Shown: positions 33,098 to 42,441, numbered from the stretch's first letter. The stretch is 64,000 nucleotides of DNA from DIGJ01 sp041821315 (GCA_041821315.1 JBGUEO010000025.1:1-64000), one strand, 5' to 3'. Translations and numbers: made by a program. Notes: a model not told the origin generated them from the sequence alone.

Positions 33098-34423
33098 GTG
33101 GCAAGAATTAACAAAATGGAAGTATACCCAGTAGCGGGTAAAGACTGTATGGAATTAAACTTAAGTGGGGCACATGCACCATATTTTACAAGAAATGTTG
33201 TTGTTTTATATGATGAGAACGGAGAAATGGGTGTTGGTGAAGTCCCTGGTGGAGAAAAAATCACAAAAGCATTGGAAGAATGTATTTCAATTGTTGAAGG
33301 AACAAGAGTTGAAGAATATAAGAGCACCCTTTTAAAAGTAAAAAAACATCTTGACTCAAAAGGAGAAGAAGATGTAAGAGGAAATCAGACATTTGATTTA
33401 CGCATAGGGGTACATGTTATTACAGCAATCGAAGCGCCTTGCCTTGATTTATTAGGAAAACAGTTAGGCGTTCCAGTTTGTGAATTAATTGGTGAAGGTC
33501 AACAAAGAGATAAAGTCCGTATGCTAAGTTACTTATTCTTTGTTGCAGATAGAAAGAAAACAGACTTACCCTATGATGAAGAATTAGAATCTGATTGTGA
33601 TTGGTATCGTTTAAGACATGAAGAAGCATTAACAGCAGATGCAATCGTAGCAATGGCAAAAGCAACGCAAAAAAAATACGGCTTTACAGATTTCAAACTA
33701 AAAGGTGGAGTTTTACCAGGCAATGAAGAGATGGATATAATTCGTGCTTTGAAAAAAGAATTCCCGGATGCACGCATTGATTTAGATCCAAATGGTGGAT
33801 GGCTATTAGAGGAAGCGATTGAATACGTAAAAGGGATGCAAGGAATTTTAACTTATTGCGAAGATCCTTGTGGAGCAGAAGGCGTCTATTCAGGAAGAGA
33901 GATTATGAGTGAGTTTCGTAGAAGGACTGGATTCCCAACGGCTACAAATATGATAGCTACTGACTGGAGAGAGATTGCACATTCCTTGGAGTCACAATCT
34001 GTTGATATTATTTTAGCAGATCCACATTTTTGGACTATGAGCGGTTCTGTACGTGTTGCACAGATGTGTAATGATTTTGGATATACCTGGGGATCTCATT
34101 CAAATAATCATTTTGATATTTCACTTGCAATGTTCACACAGGTAGGAGCAGCTGTTCCAGGAAAATACAATGCTCTTGATACTCACTGGATCTGGCAGGA
34201 AGGTATAGAAAGATTAACAAAAGATCCTCTTCATATTGTAGACGGATGTGTTGAAGTACCAAAGAAACCAGGTCTTGGTATTGAAGTTGATATGGATCAA
34301 ATTAGAAAGGCAAATCAACTTTACAAGGAGCACTGCCTTGGCGGAAGAGATGATTCGGTTGTAATGCAGTATCTGATTCCTGGATGGAAGTTTAATTCTA
34401 AAAAACCATGCTTAGTGAGATAA
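33098..34423 (+). CDS. gudD: Glucarate dehydratase
   Basis: The 441-residue enolase-superfamily protein is close in length and sequence to E. coli GudD (446). Recognisable parts are YFTRNVVVLYDENGEMGVGEVPGGE at the N-terminus, the barrel Lys motif DFKLKGG near 207, metal ligands in DLDPNGGW near 229 and YCEDPCG near 252, and the catalytic His in WGSHSNNHFDISLAM near 333. It dehydrates D-glucarate (and L-idarate) to 5-dehydro-4-deoxyglucarate, entering the pathway at the same point as GarD. The GTG start follows CAAGGAGAAG. It appears to be a single-gene unit with its own promoter. Confidence 0.93.
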   Translation: MARINKMEVYPVAGKDCMELNLSGAHAPYFTRNVVVLYDENGEMGVGEVPGGEKITKALEECISIVEGTRVEEYKSTLLKVKKHLDSKGEEDVRGNQTFDLRIGVHVITAIEAPCLDLLGKQLGVPVCELIGEGQQRDKVRMLSYLFFVADRKKTDLPYDEELESDCDWYRLRHEEALTADAIVAMAKATQKKYGFTDFKLKGGVLPGNEEMDIIRALKKEFPDARIDLDPNGGWLLEEAIEYVKGMQGILTYCEDPCGAEGVYSGREIMSEFRRRTGFPTATNMIATDWREIAHSLESQSVDIILADPHFWTMSGSVRVAQMCNDFGYTWGSHSNNHFDISLAMFTQVGAAVPGKYNALDTHWIWQEGIERLTKDPLHIVDGCVEVPKKPGLGIEVDMDQIRKANQLYKEHCLGGRDDSVVMQYLIPGWKFNSKKPCLVR

Positions 34424-34592
34424 TTAAAGCAGTAGAATACTAGTTGAATCTAGTGTATTGTTTAATCATCACAAAAAATAAAATCACTATTTAGGAGAAT
34501 CTATTGTATTCAAAGTAATATCATGCTGACCTGCCTTAGACAAGATGTTATTTCGAGTTCAATCGCCACCTCTGATATTGATGCTTATTAGT

Positions 34593-34647
34593 GCTAGGAA
34601 CAGAAAAAAGACAGAGTGAGTGCCTCTGTCTTTTTTCTGTTCCTAGC
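34593..34647. terminator. 24 bp perfect inverted repeat, bidirectional terminator
   Basis: The arm 34593-34616 (GCTAGGAACAG..., ending GACAGAG) is perfectly complementary to 34624-34647 across a 7-base loop. The arms contain A6/T6 runs, so an inner GACAGAG stem followed by T6 works as a terminator on either strand. It marks the border between the hexarate locus and the defence-like island. Confidence 0.75.
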
Positions 34648-34772
34648 GGATAGGAGAAATCTATGTCGGGTCAGTCTGTGATTTCTTAAAATAATTTTTA
34701 TTTAATTAAAATAAGTATATCAGAAGTATAATCATTGTGTTAAAATTTGCCGAGTTTTTAAGGAGTATTATA

Positions 34773-34862
34773 TTGAAAAGAAATAAGAAAAGTTATACAA
34801 TTATATTAATTGTAGTATTCTGTTTTGTTGGAAGCACGCACCAAGATGTGAGGAAGTTATAA
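34773..34862 (+). pseudogene. Signal-peptide fragment of a lost secreted protein
   Basis: A TTG start preceded by TTTTTAAGGAG opens a 29-codon frame with a basic N-terminus and a hydrophobic core (KRNKKSYTIILIVVFCFVGS), ending at TAA 34860. It has the form of a secretion signal whose mature part has been deleted. Confidence 0.45.
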
Positions 34863-34955
34863 CTGGTAAAATGTAGTTTATAATGAACTTCTTATTAAAA
34901 TTAAAAGCACTACGGGAGCACCATAAAATATATGAAAATAGCAGGAGATAAAACG

Positions 34956-35993
34956 ATGGCAAATTTACAGTTAAAGAAATCAATATTAGAAGTAGTTGAT
35001 AATCAGTTAAAGGATAATAATCCGGCTTGCACAAAAGATGTTTATGAAAAACTTCTGGATGCCGGTTATTCAAAGTCAGAGGCAAAGGACAAAATAGCTG
35101 CGGTAGTATTAACTGAAATCTATGATATTCTTAAGGTAGGAAAATCATTTGATGAAGCAAGATATCAAAGGAGTCTTGAGGAGATGCTTCAACAAAGCCT
35201 AGATTTTGAGGATAATCATCATATAGAAACAGAATGGGATGAATGGGACAAGCTTGTTCAGAATGGGTATGAGTGCATTGGCGAACAGAAATTAGAAGAA
35301 GGGCTGAATTTTTGGAAAGAAGCATGGTTGATATTTCAGTCTATTATGGAACAACAATACCAGATGATATCACTTCTTGGATTGATAGAAGAATTGGATT
35401 ATATCTATGCAATAGATGGCTGGCTTCAGGATTATGAGATGGAACTTGGTAATGCCCAAAAATATGAGGAACGAATTGCTTTTTGTCAAAAAATAATGGA
35501 GTTGTTTGACTGGCAAGACTATGATGACAGTTGTTTCCAGTGTGGAATAGGCGATTCTCTTTTCTATGAGGGAAAAAAGGAGGAGGCCTATAGCCATTAT
35601 GAAAAATGGTTGGCAGAGGATCCGCAAAACAGTAATGGAATAAATGGGTTTTGCTGGATTCTTTTTGAAAATGGAGATGCAGAAAAAGCATACTCTGTGG
35701 TAAGAAGAGTAACTTGGGGTGTTTCTTGTAATGTAGATAATTCCATTCTTTTCATGCGAGCAAAACAACTAGCCGACTATGTTGGAAAACCTGAAGAGGG
35801 TGAGTGGTATCAGCAGCAACTAGATAAATTAGAAGAATCATTCCAAAACTGGGAAATGAATGAGGATGACATTTTTGACGAATTTACCGCACCAAAGCAG
35901 ATACCGGTTGTAAAAATGGAGAAGATATACCCCAATGATCCATGTCCATGTGGAAGTGGAAAGAAGTACAAAAAGTGTTGTGGGAGAAATTAG
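34956..35993 (+). CDS. SEC-C motif protein with helical repeats
   Basis: ATG 34956 (MANLQLKKSILEVVDNQL) follows GCAGGAGATAAAACG and is preferred over the in-frame ATG at 34932, giving 345 residues. The N-terminal ~70 residues resemble small helical domains seen before SEC-C motifs; the middle is a TPR-like stretch (EEAYSHYEKWLAEDPQNSNG, WILFENGDAEKAYSV). The C-terminus is a zinc-binding SEC-C motif, NDPCPCGSGKKYKKCCG. SEC-C was first known from SecA and is found on many accessory proteins. Function unknown. Confidence 0.8.
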   Translation: MANLQLKKSILEVVDNQLKDNNPACTKDVYEKLLDAGYSKSEAKDKIAAVVLTEIYDILKVGKSFDEARYQRSLEEMLQQSLDFEDNHHIETEWDEWDKLVQNGYECIGEQKLEEGLNFWKEAWLIFQSIMEQQYQMISLLGLIEELDYIYAIDGWLQDYEMELGNAQKYEERIAFCQKIMELFDWQDYDDSCFQCGIGDSLFYEGKKEEAYSHYEKWLAEDPQNSNGINGFCWILFENGDAEKAYSVVRRVTWGVSCNVDNSILFMRAKQLADYVGKPEEGEWYQQQLDKLEESFQNWEMNEDDIFDEFTAPKQIPVVKMEKIYPNDPCPCGSGKKYKKCCGRN

Positions 35994-36101
35994 AGGTTCT
36001 TATATTACTTGAATTTGTGGAAGCATTTCAATAACATATATTACTAATTCCCTGGAAAAAGAAGATTCTGAAGATAACTTAATGCTGAAAGGTGACAAAT
36101 A

Positions 36102-37713
36102 GATGAACTTATCAAATTTTTTGCATGCCGTTGATTCTTTATCACAATCAATGGAAAAGGAACAATTGACAACGTTTATGCATGATATTGCAAGAGTGCT
36201 TCCAGAGAATGCTCGTAATGATTTTTTGTACAGAATGCAGAAAAGTAAATCTGACAAAGATACTGATTAAGATCCGGAAGGAATTGGAGAAATAATAGAA
36301 GAAGCATGCGAATATGTACATAAATGTGTGGATAAAGCCTTGTATAAAGAAGGATATGGAATTTCTGAAATGCTAATAGGCCTAAAAATTATGGTGGGCG
36401 GTGAATATCAGGATTATTCGAACGAACCACTTGTAATAGAAGAATTAGAGGGATATGATTTATCACAACTGAATTATAAAATGTTGGTAACGGATGCCCT
36501 ATATCTCACATATTGTGCAAACACGCTGGAAGATAGGTCAGATGCCTTGTACATTTTGATACAAAATGCAGAAGAAGATGTTTCACTGGAGATGATTATG
36601 CAGTGTGGTGATGAATTGCCAGAATTTGATGAATTTCTTCCAATTTGGGTGGATTATCTTGGTAATAAAAATTCGTATTTTGCACAGAGACTATTAGAGG
36701 AGGCAATGGAACTTTCGAATAATGCAGAAAACTTGCTTTCAAATGCACGGATCTATTATGAGCAACATCCTGGATTATATGAAAAATACATGAAAGAAAA
36801 TCGAGATAAAATTAGTTCAGAAGAAATGCTTTTAGTAGGGAAAGAGGCACTTGAACAAATAGATAAGAAGTATCTTGTGAGAAGTAGAATTGCTTTATTG
36901 ATGGCAGATATTATTCTAAATGAAAATAGTGAAGTAACCAGAGCTGTTCAACAGTGTTGGCTGGAAGCATTTCGCTCTGATACACGTGTGGTTCCTTATC
37001 TTCGGATGATGATGGAATGCAATGATTTTTCTGTATGGAAAGAAGAATTGCAAAATATCAATCATAATATGTTGCAGAAGGGGAAGAGCCAAGATGTATT
37101 TTATTCTAATAAGGCGACTGATTTACGAGAGAATACATTAGATATTGAAAATGCTTATTTGATCGCATTGTTAAATGGTGAATACAATTATGTAAAAGAT
37201 CATGGAATGAATTATAAAGGTGCATTAGGATGGAGTTCATCCTATATGAAAAAGGGATTGGCTACATTTTTAATGATTCTCACGAACACGGAGGAATTGT
37301 TAGAAGGTGGGAGGGCTATGATTGCGAGGATAGTATCCTCTAATACACTTGCAATAGGAGAATACAGACAAGGCACTTCTGTTGAAATAAATGAAACGGA
37401 TATGGAATGGTTTTGGAAGTGCCTTTGTAGATCTAAGCTGCTACACCCAATGACTGAAAGTGATCAGAAAATCTATTTTGCATGGATCGAAAAACTTGTA
37501 AAAAAACGGGTAGACGGTATTATGGAAGGTAACCACAGAAATTATTATTTCGAATGTGCGGAATATATTGCGGCATTAGGTGAAGTGATGGAGTCTAGGG
37601 GAGTCATAAATGGTAAACAAGTATTAATGCTCGAGTATAAACAGAATTATTCTAGGAGAAGTGCATTTCATAGAGAATTGATAGCTTGTGGTATGAAGGA
37701 TAGACGTAAATAA
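36102..37713 (+). pseudogene. Conserved hypothetical gene split by an in-frame stop
   Basis: ATG 36102 after AAAGGTGACAA opens a 55-codon frame (MNLSNFLHAVDSLSQSMEKE) that stops at TAA 36268-36270. The same frame continues immediately as DPEGIGEIIEEACEYVH and then the 461-codon ORF usually called from GTG 36328, ending 37713. The pieces together look like one ~535-residue helical protein of a family I know only as conserved hypothetical in Lachnospiraceae. In that family a longer charged segment seems to separate the two parts, so a deletion may accompany the stop. The downstream ORF has no ribosome binding site of its own. It lies 100 bp after the SEC-C gene. Confidence 0.65.
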
Positions 37714-37761
37714 AAGATAGATGTAAATAAGAGAAATAATAGATATAAATATAGAGGCTAT

Positions 37762-38253
37762 TTGCAAACTGCTTATCATGTAATTAACTTTATGCATTAT
37801 ATTGCATTTTCTTATGAAATATTAGCGGTAAGTCACAAGGAAGGGTGTGTTATTTGGGGAGAAAAATATAATGCGTTCAAAGAAGCTTCTTCGATAGAAA
37901 AATATATTTTATTTTTTACCAGTTATATTTTTGATGGTACTAGCTGGGGGAGAGAGAGTTATACTTATGTAAGTCGTATTCAGGATTTTTTATTGACGAT
38001 AGATGAGAAGAATAAGGAAATATGTGATATAGAAGACTTACTACAACTAAAGAACCAGGAATTACAGATACCAGCAACTGATTTGATGCTTTATGATAAA
38101 AGCTCTAATAGTTTAGTGCCAATATTTGAAGAATTAGGACTTTTGAAATTGGGAGAACGTACAGTAGACAAAAATGGACGTTATAGGTACAACGTAGAAG
38201 TTAGTACACTTATGAGTCATTTGGCATATTCATTTAATGAAGAGAAAAACTGA
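37762..38253 (+). CDS. Hypothetical ORF without a good start, possibly a fragment
   Basis: The 163-codon frame begins at TTG 37762, is open back to the stop of the previous gene, and has no ribosome binding site or ATG near its beginning. The product (YHVINFMHYIAFSYEILAV, then SYIFDGTSWGRESYTYV) has no recognised motif. Base composition is like its neighbours. It may be the 3' part of a truncated gene. Confidence 0.4.
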   Translation: MQTAYHVINFMHYIAFSYEILAVSHKEGCVIWGEKYNAFKEASSIEKYILFFTSYIFDGTSWGRESYTYVSRIQDFLLTIDEKNKEICDIEDLLQLKNQELQIPATDLMLYDKSSNSLVPIFEELGLLKLGERTVDKNGRYRYNVEVSTLMSHLAYSFNEEKN

Positions 38254-38341
38254 TTCATTAAACAAGTGATTACTTCTTCAGATGAAAACTATAAACTGAT
38301 GGAGATTACTTTTGCGAGAAATGTATAAGAGGTAGATGAAC

Positions 38342-38482
38342 ATGAAAGTAAAGTTAAATGATATTATTGAAGCAATGGATTTTGTTGATGATGAAACTCA
38401 ATATTTTTATAGTATTAAGACCGAAGAAATCTTAATGGTGTGGGATGGGATGGTAAATGGGGACACAAATCCAGATTTAAAC
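38342..38482 (+). pseudogene. Truncated UPF0158-family gene
   Basis: ATG 38342 (an ATG at 38336 is also in frame) follows AAGAGGTAGATGAAC. The first ~47 residues (MKVKLNDIIEAMDFVDDE, YSIKTEEILMVWDG) match the start of UPF0158 proteins, which are about 150 residues. After NPDLNP the frame runs into unrelated sequence that codes on the other strand, so the gene was cut by a rearrangement at about 38483. Confidence 0.6.
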
Positions 38483-38566
38483 CCATTGATGCGTAGCATG
38501 CTTTGTTTTTGTTTCTTTACGCCATTTTTCCAACAGCATACTTACTGCCACATAAAATTCGGCGTT

Positions 38567-38975
38567 TTACTTCATTGTATCAAAGGCATGACTTTCGGGA
38601 TCTTTTCCATAATAAGTAAAACATGCAACTTTCAAATTTTCAAGTCCTTTAATTACCTTAATATCTGGGTATTTTTCTTCTAACTCTTTATTTCCTGTCT
38701 CAAAATATTGTTCCATAATATTTAACCTCGCAAATTCATTTATGCCATGTTGTGAAGAAACAGATGTTACCTTAGAAGGCAACATTCCAAATTGTCTTTT
38801 AAATGCTCGGGTAAAGCTATCAGCTGAATTGTATTCATACTTTATGGCTATTGAAAGAAACCCCTTCATCAGTCTGTACTAAATCGTAATATGCGACTGT
38901 TAGCCTACGCATTCGGATGTATTCCTTGACATTATAGTCCGCCACCGATAAGAACATTCGATAAAAATAATGTTC
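38567..38975 (-). pseudogene. Broken AraC-family regulator with GyrI-like domain start
   Basis: On the minus strand one frame reads EHYFYRMFLSVADYNVKEY, IRMRRLTVAYYDLVQTDEG and shifts to another frame reading LSIAIKYEYNSADSFTRAFKR, QFGMLPSKV. These are consecutive parts of an AraC DNA-binding domain. About 60 more residues lead into the effector domain before TGA... the frame then stops at DTMK. The N-terminal HTH and most of the effector domain are missing, and a frameshift near 38870 breaks the middle. Confidence 0.65.
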
Positions 38976-39347
38976 AAAATTATTTAGGATTTTTAAATGT
39001 GTTATATATAGCATTTATAATAGAAATAAAGCATGTTATTGTGAAGGTGATTAAAATGGGAGAACGTCTATATTAAAGTAATATTTTGAACATAATTGGT
39101 GTCAGAATGAAAATGAGTGAAGATATATGATTGCACAAAAATACTAAATAGGTAGTTGGATTATTAACTAAAATGAATATAAAAGCTTCCAAATTAAATA
39201 TAATTGCTGCATTAAAAAACAAAGTATAATAATCGTTGTAGTACATGTTTAAATGTTTTTTATATGGAAAATGCAGCATATTCGGAAAAAATGTGCCGGC
39301 TCTATTTTGGCTTTTCTTTGTAGTGTGATGCCTTTTTGATGCCTGAA
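38976..39347. other. Non-coding stretch, no gene supported
   Basis: Between the AraC relic and the 3' end of the HEPN gene I see only AT-rich sequence with short unlikely frames. TGATGCC occurs twice near 39326 and 39338. No repeat end or RNA gene was recognised. Confidence 0.5.
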
Positions 39348-41126
39348 TTATTCATTATCTAAATCATCTAAACAGTTTTGGCAAAAGTTAATATCATCTT
39401 CATTAGTTTCTCCATCAAAATCTGGATTAAAATAGCATTCGCATCTTAAACATACTTTTATATCATTAGTGTAACCACAGTTAAGACATGTTCCATACTG
39501 AGCGTATGAATCATCAATACAAATCCAGTCTTCACCACATTCACTACATGGAACAGCTTCTGCAATAGGAAATGTTCCCCCGTCCTTTATTATAGAATAC
39601 TTAGCTGAATCAACTTGTTCTTTTAAATTTGTTAATTCATTATTAATATACTTTACAATACTATCTAGTAAAAAATCCAAATCATGATTTGATAGATAAT
39701 CTTCTGTTTCAGGCATATAGTATCCTTGATCGAAGTTATAATAAGCTTCACCATTTACATATTTTATTTTCTGAGAAAATGATTCTGTATTATGAGTACT
39801 TGTAATAATTAGGTTTGTTTCGGTTCCAGGAGAATTGTCTAAATCAAGTAAATATGTAAATTTCAAAGTATCTAGCGTAACTTTTGAAGAGACTGTAAAT
39901 AACGTTCCTTCTAATTTCTCTGAAAGCAATTTTATGTCTGAAAATTCTAGATCTTCACGAAATCTCAGGTTTTCTTGAAGAGAGGTCATAAAATTAGATA
40001 AGGCCTCATCGTATAATTCTATAATTTCGTTATTTGTACGAATGGATATATCGGCTTCAGATTCCATTCTTTCATGCTCTATTTCTTCATAAAATTGTAT
40101 CTCTTCTTTAAATTGTCTCTCGAACGCAGCATGTTCCTCCTTTGAAAGTAATGTTATTGAAAGTTCTTTAAGAGCTTCAAAAACATCAGTTTTAACATTA
40201 TAAATTGATTTCGATATTACTTTATAAGCTGAACGATCAATTAATTTATTATGAGCAATATGATTTCTATTTAATTCAAATTCTTTAAAATGAGTAATAA
40301 AATCATCAGCCAAGTATTTAGAAAACTGCAAAGCCCAAAGATCACTTTCAACCACAAGTTGTGTTTTTAGTATTTCTAAAATAGATTCAGCATTTTTTAC
40401 ACGGATATTACCATTTATAATGTTGTTAAGTTTTTCTTCATAAGAAGGATTCCATTTTTGTTGTTTTAAAGTTATTATTTTGAACAAATCTCCAACATCT
40501 ATAGACATTAAATGTTCATCAATATTTTGAAATCCTTGACATATAGACTTGTATCCCACTTTTCGAGAAGCATGCTTCTCTTTTATAACCGATGGAATAA
40601 ATAAATCCCACCAATCAATTCCATATACTTTTGTCATTAATTCATTTATGAGTTGTCGAAGGAGATTTTCAGTTTTATAAATAGCAGGATATAAAGATAT
40701 TGATAATAATTCGGAATCTTTATCTAACAACCATACGATGTCTTTCCAATCAGACACAATAGAATTCTTAATTGCTAGCTTTAATTGTTCTAAATATTCG
40801 TTATCAACAGAAATATCGTATGAATCAGAGTAAATTGTTATTTCAAGCTGTTTAGAAACTTCGTAAGTTCCAAATCGAAAGAATATTGACCAATTACTTG
40901 ATTCCTGATTGGTGGTGTAATTAAAATTCATTTGAAAAACTGTAGATTCTTCATTGATTTCCGTAATTGAATAAACTGACCCCAAAATTTTTTGAGATGG
41001 TGGAATAAGAAGATTACTGATGTAACCATTATCTGTTAAATATTTATATATTTTATCCAGGTATTGTTCATTGTCAGCAATTTCACTTTTGTTATCAACA
41101 GCAATAAATTTTACTAATTCAGTCAT
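39348..41126 (-). CDS. Large HEPN-like protein with two C-terminal zinc ribbons
   Basis: ATG 41126 (MTELVKFIAVDNKSE) follows GGAATGGAGAATGC and gives 592 residues; the frame extends further upstream without support. Around residues 270-300 the protein reads DDFITHFKEFELNRNHIAHNK, containing the R-x4-H motif (Arg287 to His292) of HEPN RNases in an Apea-like setting. The C-terminus has two CxxC...CxxC zinc ribbons (CSECGEDW with CLNCGY, and CLRCECYF with CQNC). HEPN proteins are frequent in toxin-antitoxin and anti-phage systems. No antitoxin partner is evident, but it stands beside a Wadjet locus. An RNase role is inferred from one motif only. Confidence 0.65.
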   Translation of the reverse strand: MTELVKFIAVDNKSEIADNEQYLDKIYKYLTDNGYISNLLIPPSQKILGSVYSITEINEESTVFQMNFNYTTNQESSNWSIFFRFGTYEVSKQLEITIYSDSYDISVDNEYLEQLKLAIKNSIVSDWKDIVWLLDKDSELLSISLYPAIYKTENLLRQLINELMTKVYGIDWWDLFIPSVIKEKHASRKVGYKSICQGFQNIDEHLMSIDVGDLFKIITLKQQKWNPSYEEKLNNIINGNIRVKNAESILEILKTQLVVESDLWALQFSKYLADDFITHFKEFELNRNHIAHNKLIDRSAYKVISKSIYNVKTDVFEALKELSITLLSKEEHAAFERQFKEEIQFYEEIEHERMESEADISIRTNNEIIELYDEALSNFMTSLQENLRFREDLEFSDIKLLSEKLEGTLFTVSSKVTLDTLKFTYLLDLDNSPGTETNLIITSTHNTESFSQKIKYVNGEAYYNFDQGYYMPETEDYLSNHDLDFLLDSIVKYINNELTNLKEQVDSAKYSIIKDGGTFPIAEAVPCSECGEDWICIDDSYAQYGTCLNCGYTNDIKVCLRCECYFNPDFDGETNEDDINFCQNCLDDLDNE

Positions 41127-41418
41127 GCATTCTCCATTCCCTCTTTGGCTCAAACGTCCCTCTATCATCACAAGTATCCGACCAATTCAATTTCCATTCC
41201 AAATATTCAGCTACAGCTATCTCTTTATTGGCAAACGCTTGCTAGCGAATCATCAATTCTCTCATGAACTTATCAACCAATCCATAATTAAACCACATAC
41301 TAACTGGTGGTTCATCTGGTCAGTAATCAACATTGTAATCATATTGTGCAATGCGATTCGCAGCTCTTTTTTTCTAAACCAACAATTTTATTTTTCCAAT
41401 TGTCATAGCCTGACTCAT
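41119..41418 (-). pseudogene. Small decayed gene with three in-frame stops
   Basis: From ATG 41418 (MSQAMTIGKIKLLV, stop) one minus-strand frame continues through KKRAANRIAQYDYNVDY, stop, PDEPPVSMWFNYGLVDKFMREL, MIR, stop, QAFANKEIAVAEYLEWKLNW and ends at TGA 41119-41121, overlapping the ATG of the HEPN gene. About 100 codons read as one protein apart from the three stops. The family is unnamed to me but looks like a small mobile-element-associated protein. The overlap suggests it once was coupled to the HEPN gene. Confidence 0.6.
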
Positions 41419-41991
41419 TTACTGGCAATCAAATAAATATGAAAACTTATAGGTATTATTATATTTGATAAATGCTATAGAGTAAATAGAAACATTCGCA
41501 TGAGGCGAAAGTAATATCGACATTCATATTTTACGAACTACAATAGGTATCACAACAGGACGTTCGCATTATACTGAATACTAAAACAACTGAATGAGCG
41601 GTACCATATGTAATAAATCTTTCGAAATATTGCTTCGTAGAATAGGTGTATCATAATGAGATACAAAGATATATCGCAATTACATTTGGATTTCACAGCA
41701 ATGAGTTAATCGTGATATTCCAGTGTTACCTTAACTGTATCAGTTACTTTATTGTGATTAAAAAATGGGAGGTGAAGGATACTCAGTAATTTATGAATTT
41801 CTTATAATAAATATGAGTGGAGAAAATAATTCTTTCATGATAAAATAAATATAAATACAATACAGAGTTTAGAATCAATCCAAAAGTATTTAAGTGTTTC
41901 AAGAGTAAGAATGAATTTAAGGTCAATAACCAAGTGTCGTTTCATACAAAAAAAGCATTACTGAACCTAAAGTTTGTTAGGAGAAGTATTT
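41419..41991. other. Intergenic stretch, no gene supported
   Basis: This 570 bp AT-rich gap has no convincing gene. A 27-codon frame at 41767 starts at an ATG inside an AAAATGGGAGG run and is probably chance. The region should hold the promoters of the leftward decayed gene/HEPN pair and the rightward small ORF. Confidence 0.5.
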
Positions 41992-42231
41992 ATGAATGAT
42001 GTAATTTATATGTTTAATGGAAAAGATATAACGATGAATGTTTGCATACAGATTCGTGCAGTCATAGATGTATTACAGGAAAGATTAAATATAGATTTTG
42101 TGGAAGCAATTGGTCAGTTCTATAATTCCGAAACATATGCTACACTGCAGAATACAGAAAACGGTCTTTGGGCTGAATCAGCAGAATATATTGCGGATAG
42201 ATTTTTTGAGGAAAAACAAGTTATTGCATAG
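41992..42231 (+). CDS. Small conserved-looking protein
   Basis: ATG 41992 follows TTAGGAGAAG and gives 79 residues (MNDVIYMFNGKDITMNVC, then FYNSETYATLQNTENGLWAESAEYIADRF). The FYxSxTYxxLxxxxxxLWxESA pattern is seen in small proteins that stand next to DUF3791/DUF3990-type toxin-antitoxin genes in clostridia, but no partner is present here. It lies 210 bp before jetD, separated by a perfect inverted repeat. Function unknown. Confidence 0.6.
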   Translation: MNDVIYMFNGKDITMNVCIQIRAVIDVLQERLNIDFVEAIGQFYNSETYATLQNTENGLWAESAEYIADRFFEEKQVIA

Positions 42232-42292
42232 AATTATCAATATTAAATTATTATTAAAATATCTTCTAGAGGTATGGAAAACATAGACTTCT

Positions 42293-42327
42293 ATACGTAA
42301 CTTAACTAAAAACCTTAAGTTACGTAT
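42293..42327. repeat. 13 bp perfect inverted repeat upstream of Wadjet
   Basis: ATACGTAACTTAA (42293-42305) and TTAAGTTACGTAT (42315-42327) are exact complements around a 9-base loop. It is either a terminator for the small ORF (no strong T run) or an operator controlling the Wadjet genes. Confidence 0.7.
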
Positions 42328-42441
42328 GGAATCATTAAGACTAAAATTCCCTTTTGTAAGTTTGGATAATGCAAGGCGGTTTACATTTAATAAAAAACAT
42401 AAGTAAAAGGCAAGTAAGACATGAGATAAGGAGTTTTCCTA

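Larger units (their letters stand above)
34424..34955. other. Intergenic region: terminators and a signal-peptide relic
   Basis: This 530 bp gap contains a weak hairpin near 34436-34466, a very strong inverted repeat at 34593-34647, and a short secretory relic at 34773-34862. No intact gene is seen. Confidence 0.6.

Noticed and set aside
35344..35768. Overlapping minus-strand ORFs inside the SEC-C gene
   Set aside because: Antisense to a protein with a clear SEC-C motif; products are His/Phe-rich shadows.
39073..39279. 68-codon minus-strand ORF
   Set aside because: No ribosome binding site or family resemblance; it sits in AT-rich non-coding sequence after the HEPN gene.
41071..41436. 121-codon plus-strand ORF
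   Set aside because: It is antisense to the HEPN start and to the decayed small gene, whose minus-strand frame is clearly more protein-like.
41767..41850. 27-codon ORF starting inside a GGGAGG run
   Set aside because: Its ATG is part of the purine-rich stretch that would be the ribosome binding site, and the product has no features.
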